From Pueribacillus theae (lineage in GTDB: Bacteria; Bacillota; Bacilli; Bacillales; UBA6769): 64,000 bases of DNA. This document shows positions 35,043 through 44,474 of this stretch, piece by piece. Position 1 is the first letter of the stretch. Each line of letters starts with the position of its first letter. Below the pieces are notes generated by a model. It was not told the DNA's origin and did no database searches. It saw nothing but the letters and a program-made list of their open reading frames with translations. Position numbers and translations under genes: made by a program. Location: contig NZ_QCZG01000011.1 of NCBI RefSeq assembly GCF_003097615.1, forward strand, positions 1 to 64,000, given 5' to 3'.

Positions 35043-35347
35043 TATTAGTGTGTGTTCAAAAAGGAGGACAATTAGAGGCAAGAAGGTCGAGGAAGCGCAG
35101 CTTTGAGCACCACAGCGACGAGCGATACTGCTATGATCCACTTCGAGTTGCACCGAGGAAGCATGCTTCGGAGCAATGCTTGTAGACGCAGGTGCATAAC
35201 TCCTTTAAGTGAGGAGCGGAAAAGCAAGCTGACGAAGAGATTCGTAGCCTATTAATGAAAGTTCGACTAAAGACATCACTTCCTGTGATAACGTCGAACT
35301 GACTTACCTCCTGTAAGCCTCCGGACTTTTTGAACATCCTCTATTAA
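35043..35347. repeat. Dispersed repeat copy R1 (about 300 bases)
   Basis: Bounded by GTTCAAAAAGGAGGACAA at 35053 and CCGGACTTTTTGAACATCC ending 35339, with outer CTATTAG/CTATTA bases. The complement of its two ends matches copy R3 at 58982-59139 base for base over long stretches, but R1 has about 150 additional internal bases. Terminal inverted repeats are GTTCAAAAAG/CTTTTTGAAC. It begins right after yknZ and ends about 65 bases before cobalamin riboswitch 1. No open frame. Confidence 0.8.
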
Positions 35348-35410
35348 AAATCCATTGCGTTTGTAAAGAAGATAGTATAAGCTATATGTAACAGTCAATT
35401 GAATATTGGT

Positions 35411-35577
35411 TTGTTAAAGGTGCGTATTTTGCAATACGCTTAAAAGGGAAGTTCGGTGAAAGTCCGACACGGTCCCGCCACTGTAAATAGGTAGATCGGT
35501 ATCATTACCACTGGAATTTGTTTCTGGGAAGGGATATGCGATTGATGACCTATAAGTCAGGAGACCTGCCTTTAATC
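35411..35577 (+). ncRNA. Cobalamin riboswitch 1 (aptamer)
   Basis: P1 arms TTAAAGG (35414-35420) and CCTTTAA (35569-35575) enclose P2 (GCGTATT/AATACGC), the AAAAGGGAA core entry, GCCACTGTAA (B12-box region) and AAGTCAGGAGACCTGCC at the 3' end, all hallmarks of the AdoCbl-type aptamer. Ligand binding is expected to favour the terminator at 35719. It controls the long btu-cbi operon. Confidence 0.92.
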
Positions 35578-35718
35578 AAAGCATCAGTAATCCTACGAGG
35601 AATAGGAAGATGTTTAAGTAAACGTTGCGTGTTTTTAGTACATGCTCCGTAAACTAAGACATTATGTGGCAGAATCATAGCCAACAATTACAAGTGCGAG
35701 AGTTTTATAAAGAAGCTC

Positions 35719-35755
35719 AGGCACTCTTCCTAGCCTTCAGGAAGAGTGCCTTTTT
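35719..35755 (+). terminator. Expression-platform terminator of riboswitch 1
   Basis: A 12-bp perfect stem (AGGCACTCTTCC / GGAAGAGTGCCT) with a T-run lies 40 bases before btuF. Confidence 0.85.
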
Positions 35756-35794
35756 CATTTGCCAAAACGATGTGAAAGTTGAGGTTAATCAAAA

Positions 35795-36802
35795 ATGAAA
35801 AGAAAGAATCAATTATTAGTTGCTTCGTTATGTTTTATGTTCGTGATGATGTTGGCTGCCTGTGGTCAATCAAACGAGGCACAAGAAACATCGTCGGCAA
35901 AACAAATAAATAAAACGGAAAATTCACAAAAATATGAACCTGTAACGATTCAAAACGGAGCTCGAACCATTGAGTTTACTGAAATGCCTAAGCGTGCTGT
36001 CACATTAAACCAACATGCAACAGAAGTTATGTTAGCACTTGGTCTTGAAAAATACATGGTTGGCACGGCTTATCTCGATGACGACATTTTACCCGAGTAT
36101 AAAGATAAGTATTCTCAAATTCCTGTCATTTCCGATGAGTATCCGTCGCAAGAAGCATTTTTGGAAGTGAATCCCGATTTTGCTTACGCCGGTTGGAAAA
36201 GCGCCTTTCAAGAAGATGCAATTGGCACGTTCGATCAGTTGGAAAAGTTTGGTATAAAAGCGTATTTGCATCAGTCATCAAACATTGTAGGTCCCAAAAG
36301 CGAAGATGTGTATGAAGATATACGCAACATTGCACGCATCTTTCATGTGGAAGAGCGAGCGGACAAGCTGATCAAATCGATTAACAATGAGGTGGAAAAT
36401 ATTCAAGATCAGATTGGATCAATTGATGAGCCCCTTCGTGTTTTTGTGTACGATAGCGGGGAGGATGCACCAGTTACGGCTACGCAAAACTTCATGACTG
36501 AGTTGATCCGTATGGCTGGAGGCAAAAATATCTTTTCTGATATCGAAAAAAACTGGGCAAATGTCACTTGGGAGGAAGTTGTAAAACGCAACCCAGAAGT
36601 CATCGTCATTATCGATTATGGGGATATACCAATTGAAAAAAAGAAACAAACCTTGCTTAACAAAACGGCTTTAGCTGATGTTGAGGCAATCCAAAAGGAA
36701 CGTTTTACCGTATTGCCGCTTTCGGCTGCTGCAGAAGGAGTGCGCATTCCGATTGCTGTGGAAACACTCGCGAAATCTTTTTATCCTGATAAGTTTGAAT
36801 GA
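35795..36802 (+). CDS. btuF: Corrinoid/metal-chelate ABC substrate-binding lipoprotein (BtuF-like), copy 1
   Basis: A 335-residue lipoprotein (lipobox MLAACG, Cys about 23) of the periplasmic-binding-protein family for chelates: VTIQNGARTIEFTEMPKRAVTLNQHATEVMLALGLEKYMVG and a C-terminal lobe with WANVTWEEVVKRNPEVIVIIDYGD. The riboswitch before it and the cbi genes behind it make a corrinoid the likely ligand. Sequence features alone would also fit an iron-siderophore binder. Confidence 0.8.
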   Translation: MKRKNQLLVASLCFMFVMMLAACGQSNEAQETSSAKQINKTENSQKYEPVTIQNGARTIEFTEMPKRAVTLNQHATEVMLALGLEKYMVGTAYLDDDILPEYKDKYSQIPVISDEYPSQEAFLEVNPDFAYAGWKSAFQEDAIGTFDQLEKFGIKAYLHQSSNIVGPKSEDVYEDIRNIARIFHVEERADKLIKSINNEVENIQDQIGSIDEPLRVFVYDSGEDAPVTATQNFMTELIRMAGGKNIFSDIEKNWANVTWEEVVKRNPEVIVIIDYGDIPIEKKKQTLLNKTALADVEAIQKERFTVLPLSAAAEGVRIPIAVETLAKSFYPDKFE

Positions 36803-36884
36803 AACGATTTTGCTCTCTAAGATAACCAATGTTGCACAATTCGATTAAAAAATGCTGCTCATTTAGCGGGGGAGGAAACTGGGG

Positions 36885-37918
36885 ATGGATAGGAAGTATC
36901 ATTTAGGAGTCGCAGCGCTATCTTTATTGATGATGATCATCCTTACTGCCTGTGGTCAATCAAGCGGAAAAACAAATGCAACCTCATCAACATCATCAGG
37001 GGAAAACGAAGCGAAAGACTTTCAAGATTATGAACCGGTAACAATTGAAACGAAGGATCGAACCATTCAATTTAATGAAATGCCTCAAAGGGTAGTCACG
37101 TTCGACTTACATCCAGCAGAAATTATGATAGCACTAGGATTGGAAAAATACATAGTTGGCACAGTCTCACATCCAAATCAAATTTTACCCGAGTATAGGG
37201 AGGTCTATTCCCAAATTCCTGTCATTAGCTCTGATTTGTATACGTCAACTTCCCAGGAGGCAGTCTTAGAGGCGAATCCCGATTTTGTCTATTCGGGTTG
37301 GGATAGTACCTTTCAAGAGGATAGCATAGGTACGGTGGAACAGCTAGAGGAATTAGGTATAAAAGCTTATGCACAACAGTCGACAAACATTATAGGGCCT
37401 ACCCTTGAGGATGTGTATGAGGATATCCGCAATATTGGCCGTATCTTTAAGGTAGAAGAAAGGGCGGATAAGCTAATCAAGTCACTCAACGATTCAATTG
37501 ATGATGTGAAGCAAAGGATTGAAAGTCAAATTGGAGAAGAGGAGAACCCCTTCGTGTTTTTGTGTACGATAGCGGAGAAGATGCACCATTTACAGCTACG
37601 CAGACGATACTGAGTGAACTGATTAAGATGGCAGGTGGTGAAAATATATTTAGCGATATCGAAAAAAACTGGGCAACCGTTACTTGGGAAGAAGTTGTAA
37701 ATCGGAATCCGGAAGTAATTGTCATTATGGACTATGGAAATATAACAGTCGAGCAAAAGAAACAAGTTCTTTTTAGCAAATCTGCTTTAGCTGATGTGGA
37801 TGCGATTAAAAATAAGCGTATTGCAGTGATGCCGCTCGATCATACTTTTGAAGGCGTCCGCATGCCACTCGCTATAGAAACACTCGCGAAAGCCTTTTAT
37901 CCTGAAAAGTTTGAATAA
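36885..37918 (+). pseudogene. Frameshifted tandem copy of the BtuF-like gene
   Basis: A second, similar lipoprotein gene (MDRKYHLGVAALSLLMM...LTACG start after GGGGGAGG). It matches copy 1 throughout, but the frame breaks in the C-run at 37547-37550. Copy 1 reads EPLRVFVYDSGEDAP there; here a single missing base yields a premature stop at 37613, while the true continuation (MYDSGEDAPFTATQ onward) runs in another frame to 37918. Both halves are otherwise intact. It is either a recent pseudogene or a sequencing error; if corrected it would encode about 344 residues. Confidence 0.8.
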
Positions 37919-37950
37919 AAGTCCATTTCGCCAAATGAGGTGTGCTTCCT

Positions 37951-39090
37951 ATGTTAGAAAAAATTCCATATCAAAATGGGCCAAAGGTTGGTTATAAAGA
38001 GCCTCAGATGACGAATAGCCAAAAGGGGGAAAGCCATCGAAAGACAGTTATGTTTAAGATGACTCTCATAGGTTTGACCTTATTGCTTATTCTTTCGATG
38101 CCGTTGGCGGTTATTCTCGGACCCGTTTCAATTCACTACGAAACGGTGTGGCGAATCGTGTTTTCCCAGCTTCCGGTTTTAAGCGATTGGGTGACAGTTG
38201 ATTGGACGCAAGCTGAACATAATATTATTTGGGAAATTCGTTTGCCTAGAGTATTGCTTGGGGCAATCGTTGGGGCAGGGTTAGCTGTCGTAGGGGTCGC
38301 CATCCAAGCACTTGTTAAAAACTCTTTGGCAGATCCGTATATTCTTGGGGTTTCCTCTGGTGCATCAGTTGGTGCAACATTGGTCATTTTATTTGGCGCT
38401 TTCGGGTTATTTGGCCAATACGCGCTGTCAATCGCAGCCTTTTTAGGCGCGCTCCTATCTGTCATCATCGTTTTCTTTATTGCAAGAACTGGAGGAAAAA
38501 TTTCAACGGTTCGTCTTTTATTATCCGGAATAGCTGTATCCGCTATTTTAAATGCGGTCACTAATTTAATTGTCATGTCTGCGCCGCGGGAAGAAGGGAT
38601 TCGCAATGCCTTGTTTTGGATGATGGGGAGCCTAACCGCTGCAAAATGGGAATATTTAACGATTCCCGCACTTGCTGTATTGATTGGAATTGGCTATCTG
38701 CTTATCCAGTCACGGGCATTAAATGTGCTACTGATGGGTGAAGAAACAGCTGCAACACTTGGTATGAGCACTGATATTTTTCGTAAGGTGCTACTTGTCT
38801 TCACGGCTCTTCTAACCGGCGTGATCGTTGCAGTGAGTGGTGCGATTGGCTTTGTCGGGTTAATGATCCCGCATATCGTTCGGCTTATCGTAGGTTCCGA
38901 CCATCGCCGCGTGTTGCCTGTCAGTGCTTTGCTTGGTGCGATTTTCTTAATTTGGGCGGATGTCGCTGCCCGCCTTTTGTTTGCACCTGAGGAGATTCCG
39001 ATTGGAATTATTACTGCAATCTGTGGGGGGCCATTTTTCATTTGGCTTTTACGCCGCAATACGTATTCATTTGGAGGTGATGGGCGATGA
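37951..39090 (+). CDS. btuC: Corrinoid ABC permease (BtuC/FecCD type)
   Basis: A 379-residue permease with about ten membrane helices. EIRLPRVLLGAIVGAGLAVVGVAIQALVKNSLADPYILGVSSGAS is the family signature, and GFVGLMIPHIVRLIVGSDHRRVLP is the ATPase-contact loop. ATG at 37951 follows GAGGTG at a proper distance; GTG 37942 is an alternative. Overlaps btuD by 4 bases. Confidence 0.85.
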   Translation: MLEKIPYQNGPKVGYKEPQMTNSQKGESHRKTVMFKMTLIGLTLLLILSMPLAVILGPVSIHYETVWRIVFSQLPVLSDWVTVDWTQAEHNIIWEIRLPRVLLGAIVGAGLAVVGVAIQALVKNSLADPYILGVSSGASVGATLVILFGAFGLFGQYALSIAAFLGALLSVIIVFFIARTGGKISTVRLLLSGIAVSAILNAVTNLIVMSAPREEGIRNALFWMMGSLTAAKWEYLTIPALAVLIGIGYLLIQSRALNVLLMGEETAATLGMSTDIFRKVLLVFTALLTGVIVAVSGAIGFVGLMIPHIVRLIVGSDHRRVLPVSALLGAIFLIWADVAARLLFAPEEIPIGIITAICGGPFFIWLLRRNTYSFGGDGR

Positions 39091-39869
39091 ATCTTGCTGC
39101 CAAAAATGTATCGTTAACACTGAATGATAATCCAATTTTAAACAATATGGATATCCTTGTTCGAAATCAAGAATTCGTTGGTTTATTAGGGCCAAATGGA
39201 AGCGGCAAATCAACCTTTTTGAAAAGCATCTATCGAACGATGAAACCGGATGTTGGCTGGATATCCCTAGCAAACCAAGACATCTACAAATTACCGCCGC
39301 GTAAGGTTGCTAGGCAGATGGCTGTCGTCCGTCAAGAATCTGCGATTGAATTTGATTTTTCCGTCCGGGAAATCGTGATGATGGGGCGTTTCCCACATAA
39401 GTCGGCTTTCCAGTCGGATACAAAACAAGATGAAGAATTAGTCAATGAAACGTTAGCGCGTGTCGGAATGCAAGATTTCGCAGAACGGAGTTTCACGACC
39501 CTATCAGGGGGAGAGAAGCAGCGTGTTTTGATCGCAAGAGCCCTTGCGCAACAGGCGAAACTTCTTGTGTTGGACGAACCGACAAATCACTTGGATATCC
39601 ACTCCCAATTGCAGATTATGGCGATTTTAAAAAAGTTGCGGTGTACTGTATTAACCGCTTTACACGACTTAAACATTGCTGCCGTTTATTGTGATCGATT
39701 ATATATTGTCAAATCAGGTGAGATTGTTGCGTCAGGAACGCCTGCAGAGGTACTTCAACCTCAATTGATCAATGATGTGTTTGGTGTGGATTGCGAAGTG
39801 TCGATTCATCCTAGAACTGCAAAACCGCATATTGTATTTTTATCGGCAATTGAGAAAGAGATTAGTTAG
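39087..39869 (+). CDS. btuD: Corrinoid ABC ATPase (BtuD type)
   Basis: A 260-residue FepC/BtuD-class ATPase: Walker A GPNGSGKST (about 33-41), signature LSGGEKQRVLIARALAQ, Walker B LLVLDEPTNHLDI, His-switch LHDLN. It completes the first uptake system and precedes cbiW by 34 bases, so uptake and synthesis genes share one transcript. Confidence 0.88.
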   Translation: MNLAAKNVSLTLNDNPILNNMDILVRNQEFVGLLGPNGSGKSTFLKSIYRTMKPDVGWISLANQDIYKLPPRKVARQMAVVRQESAIEFDFSVREIVMMGRFPHKSAFQSDTKQDEELVNETLARVGMQDFAERSFTTLSGGEKQRVLIARALAQQAKLLVLDEPTNHLDIHSQLQIMAILKKLRCTVLTALHDLNIAAVYCDRLYIVKSGEIVASGTPAEVLQPQLINDVFGVDCEVSIHPRTAKPHIVFLSAIEKEIS

Positions 39870-39903
39870 AATGGACTTTTGATACGTTTAGGAGGGGGAT
39901 ACC

Positions 39904-40287
39904 ATGGCAACATGGGATTTAGAAAAAACGAGAGCTCATATTATGATTTGTAATGGCGCGAGCTGTCTTCGTAAACATGGTGAAGAAGTAACGATAGCAA
40001 TTCGGAAAGTGTTAAAGGAACAAGCACTTGATGATTATATCCATACGACGCGAACTCGGTGCAATGGACGGTGTAAAGATGCTTCTACTGTTATCGTTTA
40101 TCCAGAAGGTACATGGTATCAAAATATTTTACCAGAGGATGCTGAGAAACTCGTAAATGCGATTAACCGAGGTGAACAATTGAAAGAAAAAGTAAGCCAT
40201 ACGTTTCGCGGTTCGGGTTTCGATCGTTACAACGATGCACCAATAGGGATTTTAAAGTCTGAAAAAGCACAAAAATCACCTTCTTAA
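39904..40287 (+). CDS. cbiW: CbiW, 2Fe-2S ferredoxin-like protein
   Basis: A 127-residue thioredoxin-like ferredoxin. Four cysteines in ICNGASCLRKHGE and RTRCNGRCKDAS are placed as in (2Fe-2S) ferredoxins. It is the first biosynthetic gene, as in the B. megaterium cobI operon, where it is named cbiW. A redox role for the CbiH60 step is assumed, not shown. Confidence 0.85.
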   Translation: MATWDLEKTRAHIMICNGASCLRKHGEEVTIAIRKVLKEQALDDYIHTTRTRCNGRCKDASTVIVYPEGTWYQNILPEDAEKLVNAINRGEQLKEKVSHTFRGSGFDRYNDAPIGILKSEKAQKSPS

Positions 40288-40387
40288 TATACGTGGAAAT
40301 GGTTGATTTGAATGTGACAAAGAAACTGTCAAGACGCTCCGAAGAAAATCTTAATTTCAAAAGATTATAAGGGGAGGATTTGTACAA

Positions 40388-42115
40388 ATGAGTGAAAAAG
40401 GAAAATTGCTAATCGTTGGGTTTGGTCCTGGTAACTTTGAACACATTACAGCCCGTGCAAAAGAAGCGATTCAAGAAAGTGATCTCATTATCGGCTACAA
40501 AACGTATGTTCAACTGATTAAAGGATTGTTGACTGATCAAGAGATCGTTAGTACTGGCATGACAGAAGAAGTATCGCGAGCGCAAGAAGCGGTCAAACAA
40601 GCAGAGTTAGGGCGAAAAGTTGCTGTTATTTCGAGTGGAGATGCTGGTGTGTATGGGATGGCAGGCCTGATCTATGAAGTCTTAATAGCAAAAGGCTGGA
40701 AAGAAGAAACAGGAGTTGGTATCGAGATTATCCCGGGAATATCCGCGATTAATTCATGCGCTTCTTTACTTGGTGCACCGATTATGCACGACGCTTGCAC
40801 GATTAGTTTAAGTGATCATCTAACCCCATGGGATGTGATTGCAAAACGTATTGAAGCTGCTGGGCAAGCTGATTTTGTCATTGCTCTGTATAATCCGAAG
40901 AGCGGCAGGCGCACAAGGCAGATTGTAGAAGCGCAAAGGATCTTGCTAAAATACCGCTCACCAGATACACCCGTCGGCTTAGTAAAAAGCGCATATCGTG
41001 AACGCCAACATGTCGTAATGACGAATTTGCAAAGCATGCTTGATCACGATATCGGCATGTTAACAACGGTTATTATCGGTAACTCAACGACGATGATGTA
41101 TGACGGAAAAATGATCACACCGAGAGGATACCAAAGAAAATATACACTTGACTCAACTGTACAACCTCTAAAACCGAGCCAACGATTAAAGAGAGAAGCA
41201 GAACCGTGGGCTTTAGAGCAAGATCCGGATCTTTTCAAACGGAAAAACAGGCCAAATAAAGCCGCATCCGGAGCATCAACAGCAGCGATACCGAAACAAG
41301 AGGGGGCTAACTTGCAGCCCCAAAAAACGAATACGCCTGAAAATCGATTTACAAAACAGGCCAATCAAACGTCTACTCCAAAGGAACTCGCATTAGAAGC
41401 CTTAGCAATGATTGATGGAAGTTCTGCACTTCAAATAGAACCAAATGTTGTGCGGCAGCCAATCGAATCAATTTTTGAATTAGCTGTCAAACCAGGTGTC
41501 GCTAACAAAAAATTTACACCCGAACAAATGATAACATTAGCTGAAGTAGTTGGAGAGAAAGGTTCCATGGAATACTCGCCTGACCATCAAATCGTCCTTC
41601 GCATTCCAACAGCAGAACCGGACGAAATTACGAAAAAACTCCAATCCGTGGGCTTTTTATTAGCTCCTGTAGGCGAGGTGCTTTCTGTCAAGGCATGTGA
41701 TTTTTGTGACGGAGAAAAATATGATGCCATCCCTTATGCCGAAGAAATCGAAGAAAAGCTTGGCGGTATGAACCTTCCAAAGAAACTAAACATTGGCATT
41801 AATGGCTGCGGGATGGCGTGCTACAAGGCAGTGATGGAGGATATCGGAATTGTGTTTAGGAAAGGGAAATTTGATTTGTTCTTAGGTGCGAAGCCTGTAG
41901 GAAGGACGGGGCATGCCGGCCAGCCAGTTGCAGAAGGAATCGAGCCTGATAAAATTGTTGATCTAATTACACAGATTGTTGAAGAGTATAAAGAAAATGC
42001 CCATCCAAATGAAAGATTGTTTAAATACTTTAGGAGAGTAAAGGAACTTGGAGGCTTTAAGTTTATCGACATGATGCCAAAAATTGAGATAGAGCCCGCT
42101 CCGTGCGGAGACTAA
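40388..42115 (+). CDS. cbiH60: CbiH60: cobalt-factor III C17-methyltransferase fused to an Fe-S domain
   Basis: A 575-residue fusion. The N-terminal tetrapyrrole methylase (about 1-250: LLIVGFGPGNFEHITARA, SSGDAGVYGMAGLIYE, EIIPGISAINSCASLLGAP) catalyses C17 methylation and ring contraction. A low-complexity linker (about 255-345) leads to a sulfite-reductase-like region with CDFCDGEK and INGCGMACYKAV, whose four cysteines can bind a 4Fe-4S cluster. This long form is a mark of the Bacillus anaerobic pathway; typical CbiH has only the first domain. Confidence 0.9.
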   Translation: MSEKGKLLIVGFGPGNFEHITARAKEAIQESDLIIGYKTYVQLIKGLLTDQEIVSTGMTEEVSRAQEAVKQAELGRKVAVISSGDAGVYGMAGLIYEVLIAKGWKEETGVGIEIIPGISAINSCASLLGAPIMHDACTISLSDHLTPWDVIAKRIEAAGQADFVIALYNPKSGRRTRQIVEAQRILLKYRSPDTPVGLVKSAYRERQHVVMTNLQSMLDHDIGMLTTVIIGNSTTMMYDGKMITPRGYQRKYTLDSTVQPLKPSQRLKREAEPWALEQDPDLFKRKNRPNKAASGASTAAIPKQEGANLQPQKTNTPENRFTKQANQTSTPKELALEALAMIDGSSALQIEPNVVRQPIESIFELAVKPGVANKKFTPEQMITLAEVVGEKGSMEYSPDHQIVLRIPTAEPDEITKKLQSVGFLLAPVGEVLSVKACDFCDGEKYDAIPYAEEIEEKLGGMNLPKKLNIGINGCGMACYKAVMEDIGIVFRKGKFDLFLGAKPVGRTGHAGQPVAEGIEPDKIVDLITQIVEEYKENAHPNERLFKYFRRVKELGGFKFIDMMPKIEIEPAPCGD

Positions 42116-42138
42116 GAAATAAAGAAGGAGGAACACAG

Positions 42139-42999
42139 ATGAAAGCAGTGTTATTTGTAGGACATGGAAGCAGAGATGAAGAGGGAAACGAGGAAATTCG
42201 CCAGTTTGTAAAAAAAATGCAGCCAAAGTTGAGCGAGGATTTACTTATTGAAACGTGCTTTCTGGAATTCGGCAAACCTTCCATTATGGGCGGAATTGAA
42301 AATTGCATAGATAAAAAGGCATCAGATATCTATTTGATTCCAATCATTCTGTTGCCTGCGGGCCATTCCAAGATTCACGTTCCGGCTGTCATCGATGAAG
42401 CAAAAGAAAAGTTTCCTAACGTTTCATTTACATACGGGCGGCCAATTGGCATCCACGAAAAAACGTTTGATATTTTATCAAACCGGTTAGCAGAGGCTGG
42501 GATTGATCCAACGATGGAACATGAAGATACAGCTGTTTTGCTCATTGGCAGGGGTGGAAGCGATCCGGATGCCAATAGCGATTTATACAAGATTACAAGA
42601 CTACTTTGGGAAAAATTAAAGATTAAATGGGTAGAAACGGTTTTTATGGGTGTAACCTCCCCTTCTGTCGATGAAGGAGTCGAACGCTGCATAAAGCTCG
42701 GAGCGAAAAAAGTAGTGATGCTTCCTTACTTTTTATTTACTGGGGTTCTAATAAAACGTATGAATGACATGAAAGAACGGTATGAGTCGGAATACCCGGA
42801 AAACGAATTTATTTTAGCTGATTATTTTGGTTTCCACCCGCTCTTGCAAGATATTGTCATCGATCGAGTCGAAGAAGCATTGCAAGAAGAAGTGCGGATG
42901 AATTGTGATACGTGTCAATACCGCCTTGACGCAATGGAGCATATCGATCACCACCACCATCACGATCATGAACACGAGCACCATCACCAGCATTCTTAA
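42139..42999 (+). CDS. cbiX: CbiX, sirohydrochlorin cobaltochelatase (long form)
   Basis: A 286-residue chelatase that inserts cobalt into sirohydrochlorin. Two CbiX half domains are seen: AVLFVGHGSRDEEGNEE with the GHG histidine at the start, and LLIGRGGSDPDANSDLY in the second half. The C-terminus has MNCDTC (the MxCxxC motif reported to hold a 4Fe-4S cluster in B. megaterium CbiX) and then a tail rich in histidine (HHHHHDHEHEHHHQHS), perhaps a cobalt store. ATG 42139 follows AAGGAGG. Confidence 0.92.
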   Translation: MKAVLFVGHGSRDEEGNEEIRQFVKKMQPKLSEDLLIETCFLEFGKPSIMGGIENCIDKKASDIYLIPIILLPAGHSKIHVPAVIDEAKEKFPNVSFTYGRPIGIHEKTFDILSNRLAEAGIDPTMEHEDTAVLLIGRGGSDPDANSDLYKITRLLWEKLKIKWVETVFMGVTSPSVDEGVERCIKLGAKKVVMLPYFLFTGVLIKRMNDMKERYESEYPENEFILADYFGFHPLLQDIVIDRVEEALQEEVRMNCDTCQYRLDAMEHIDHHHHHDHEHEHHHQHS

Positions 43000-43012
43000 T
43001 GGAGGGTTTACG

Positions 43013-43798
43013 ATGATTCTTTTCTTAGCAGGAACAAGTGATGCCAGGGAACTTGCATTGTTAATGAAGGAAAATGGCTATGACTTATTGGCGACGGTAG
43101 TCACTGAAAATGCAGCCATCAGTTTACGAGAGTCTGGGCTTGAAGTACACGTTGGCAGATTAACAAGTAACGACATGGCGGAAATCATAAGAGAGAAACA
43201 GGCTAAGGTTGTGGTAGATGCCTGCCACCCTTTTGCAGAAGAAGCTTCCAAAAATGCAAGCCAGGCAGCAAAGGATGCCAATGTCCCTTACATCCGCTAT
43301 GAACGGGAAAGCCAAACCTTTCAACACGAAAAAGTAACGGCAGTCGATGGGTACGAAGAAGCGGCAGAATTAGTCAAAGAAAAAAAGGGCGTCGTCATGT
43401 TAACGACAGGCAGCAAAACGTTAGAAATTTTCACTGAAAAACTGCGGGATTGCAAAGATGTTCAGCTCGTTGCCCGTATGTTGCCGCGCAAAGACAACAT
43501 GGAAAAATGCCAACAGCTCGGTGTTGAACAGAAAAATATTGTGGCGATGCAAGGGCCATTCTCAAAAGCGCTAAATAAAGCCCTTTATGAGCATTATGGG
43601 GTTACCCTTATGGTAACGAAGGAGAGCGGAAAGGTGGGGGCAGTTGATGAGAAGTTGACTGCCGCTCTTGAAATGGGAATCGAGACAATTGTCATAAAAC
43701 GGCCGAAAATCAATTATGAGACCGTCTATTCCAATTTCACTGATGTGTTAGAAGCCGTAAAGCAAGTATTTCAAAATGAAAAAATTCCAATCGAATAA
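43013..43798 (+). CDS. cbiJ: CbiJ, cobalt-precorrin-6A reductase
   Basis: A 261-residue reductase. MILFLAGTSDARELALLMKENGYDLLATVVTE and VVDACHPFAEEASKNA are the family blocks. ATG 43013 follows GGAGGG; an upstream in-frame ATG lies inside cbiX. Reduces the macrocycle with NADH or NADPH. Thirteen bases after cbiX. Confidence 0.88.
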   Translation: MILFLAGTSDARELALLMKENGYDLLATVVTENAAISLRESGLEVHVGRLTSNDMAEIIREKQAKVVVDACHPFAEEASKNASQAAKDANVPYIRYERESQTFQHEKVTAVDGYEEAAELVKEKKGVVMLTTGSKTLEIFTEKLRDCKDVQLVARMLPRKDNMEKCQQLGVEQKNIVAMQGPFSKALNKALYEHYGVTLMVTKESGKVGAVDEKLTAALEMGIETIVIKRPKINYETVYSNFTDVLEAVKQVFQNEKIPIE

Positions 43799-43823
43799 CC
43801 CTAATTAAAAGAGGAGTGATGAA

Positions 43824-44471
43824 ATGGATTTTCAAACAGAATTTAAACCGATAACAGTTCAACCCCAGTTAATTGAAGGGAAAAGCTTTGACATGATTAA
43901 CGAGGAAATCGGTGAACATCCTTTTACAGAGGAGCAATACCCTGTTGTGCAGCGGATTATTCATGCCTCTGCTGACTTTGAACTGGGAAAAAGTGTCGTA
44001 TTTCATCCAGATGCTGTTCGTGCCGGTGTTTATGCCATAAGAAAGGGAAGAAAGATCGTGGCAGATGTACAAATGATTCAAGGAGGAATCAACAAGCCCC
44101 GAATCGAGAAATTCGGCGGGAGCGTTCACGTTTACATTTCAGATCCGGATGTCATGGAGGAAGCGAAGCGACTAGATACAACGAGAGCGATTATCTCAAT
44201 GAGAAAAGCAGTTAGAGAAATAGAAGGAGGAATTTATGCAATCGGAAATGCGCCGACAGCACTCCTTGAACTTATTCGTCTTATCAAAGAAGGCGAAGCA
44301 AAACCGGATCTTGTCGTTGGGATGCCCGTCGGTTTTGTTTCAGCAGCTGAGTCAAAAGAAGAGCTGGCTAAACTTGATATCCCATTCATTACAAATATCG
44401 GCAGAAAAGGCGGGAGCCCCGTCACTGTTGCTGCTATAAACGCACTTTCAATCATGGCTGAACAGGTGTAA
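43824..44471 (+). CDS. cbiC: CbiC, cobalt-precorrin-8 methylmutase
   Basis: A 215-residue enzyme that moves the C11 methyl group to C12. The catalytic histidine lies in RIIHASADFELGKSVVF (about 45-60), and IYAIGNAPTALLEL and GMPVGFVSAAESKEEL are conserved. GAGGAGTGATG precedes ATG. Confidence 0.9.
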   Translation: MDFQTEFKPITVQPQLIEGKSFDMINEEIGEHPFTEEQYPVVQRIIHASADFELGKSVVFHPDAVRAGVYAIRKGRKIVADVQMIQGGINKPRIEKFGGSVHVYISDPDVMEEAKRLDTTRAIISMRKAVREIEGGIYAIGNAPTALLELIRLIKEGEAKPDLVVGMPVGFVSAAESKEELAKLDIPFITNIGRKGGSPVTVAAINALSIMAEQV

Positions 44472-44474
44472 ACA

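Noticed and set aside
42940-42999. Short tandem CAC/CAT/GAT repeats that could suggest a CRISPR or microsatellite
   Set aside because: They encode the His-rich tail of CbiX in frame; there are no spacers or regular repeat units. No CRISPR array was seen anywhere in the window.
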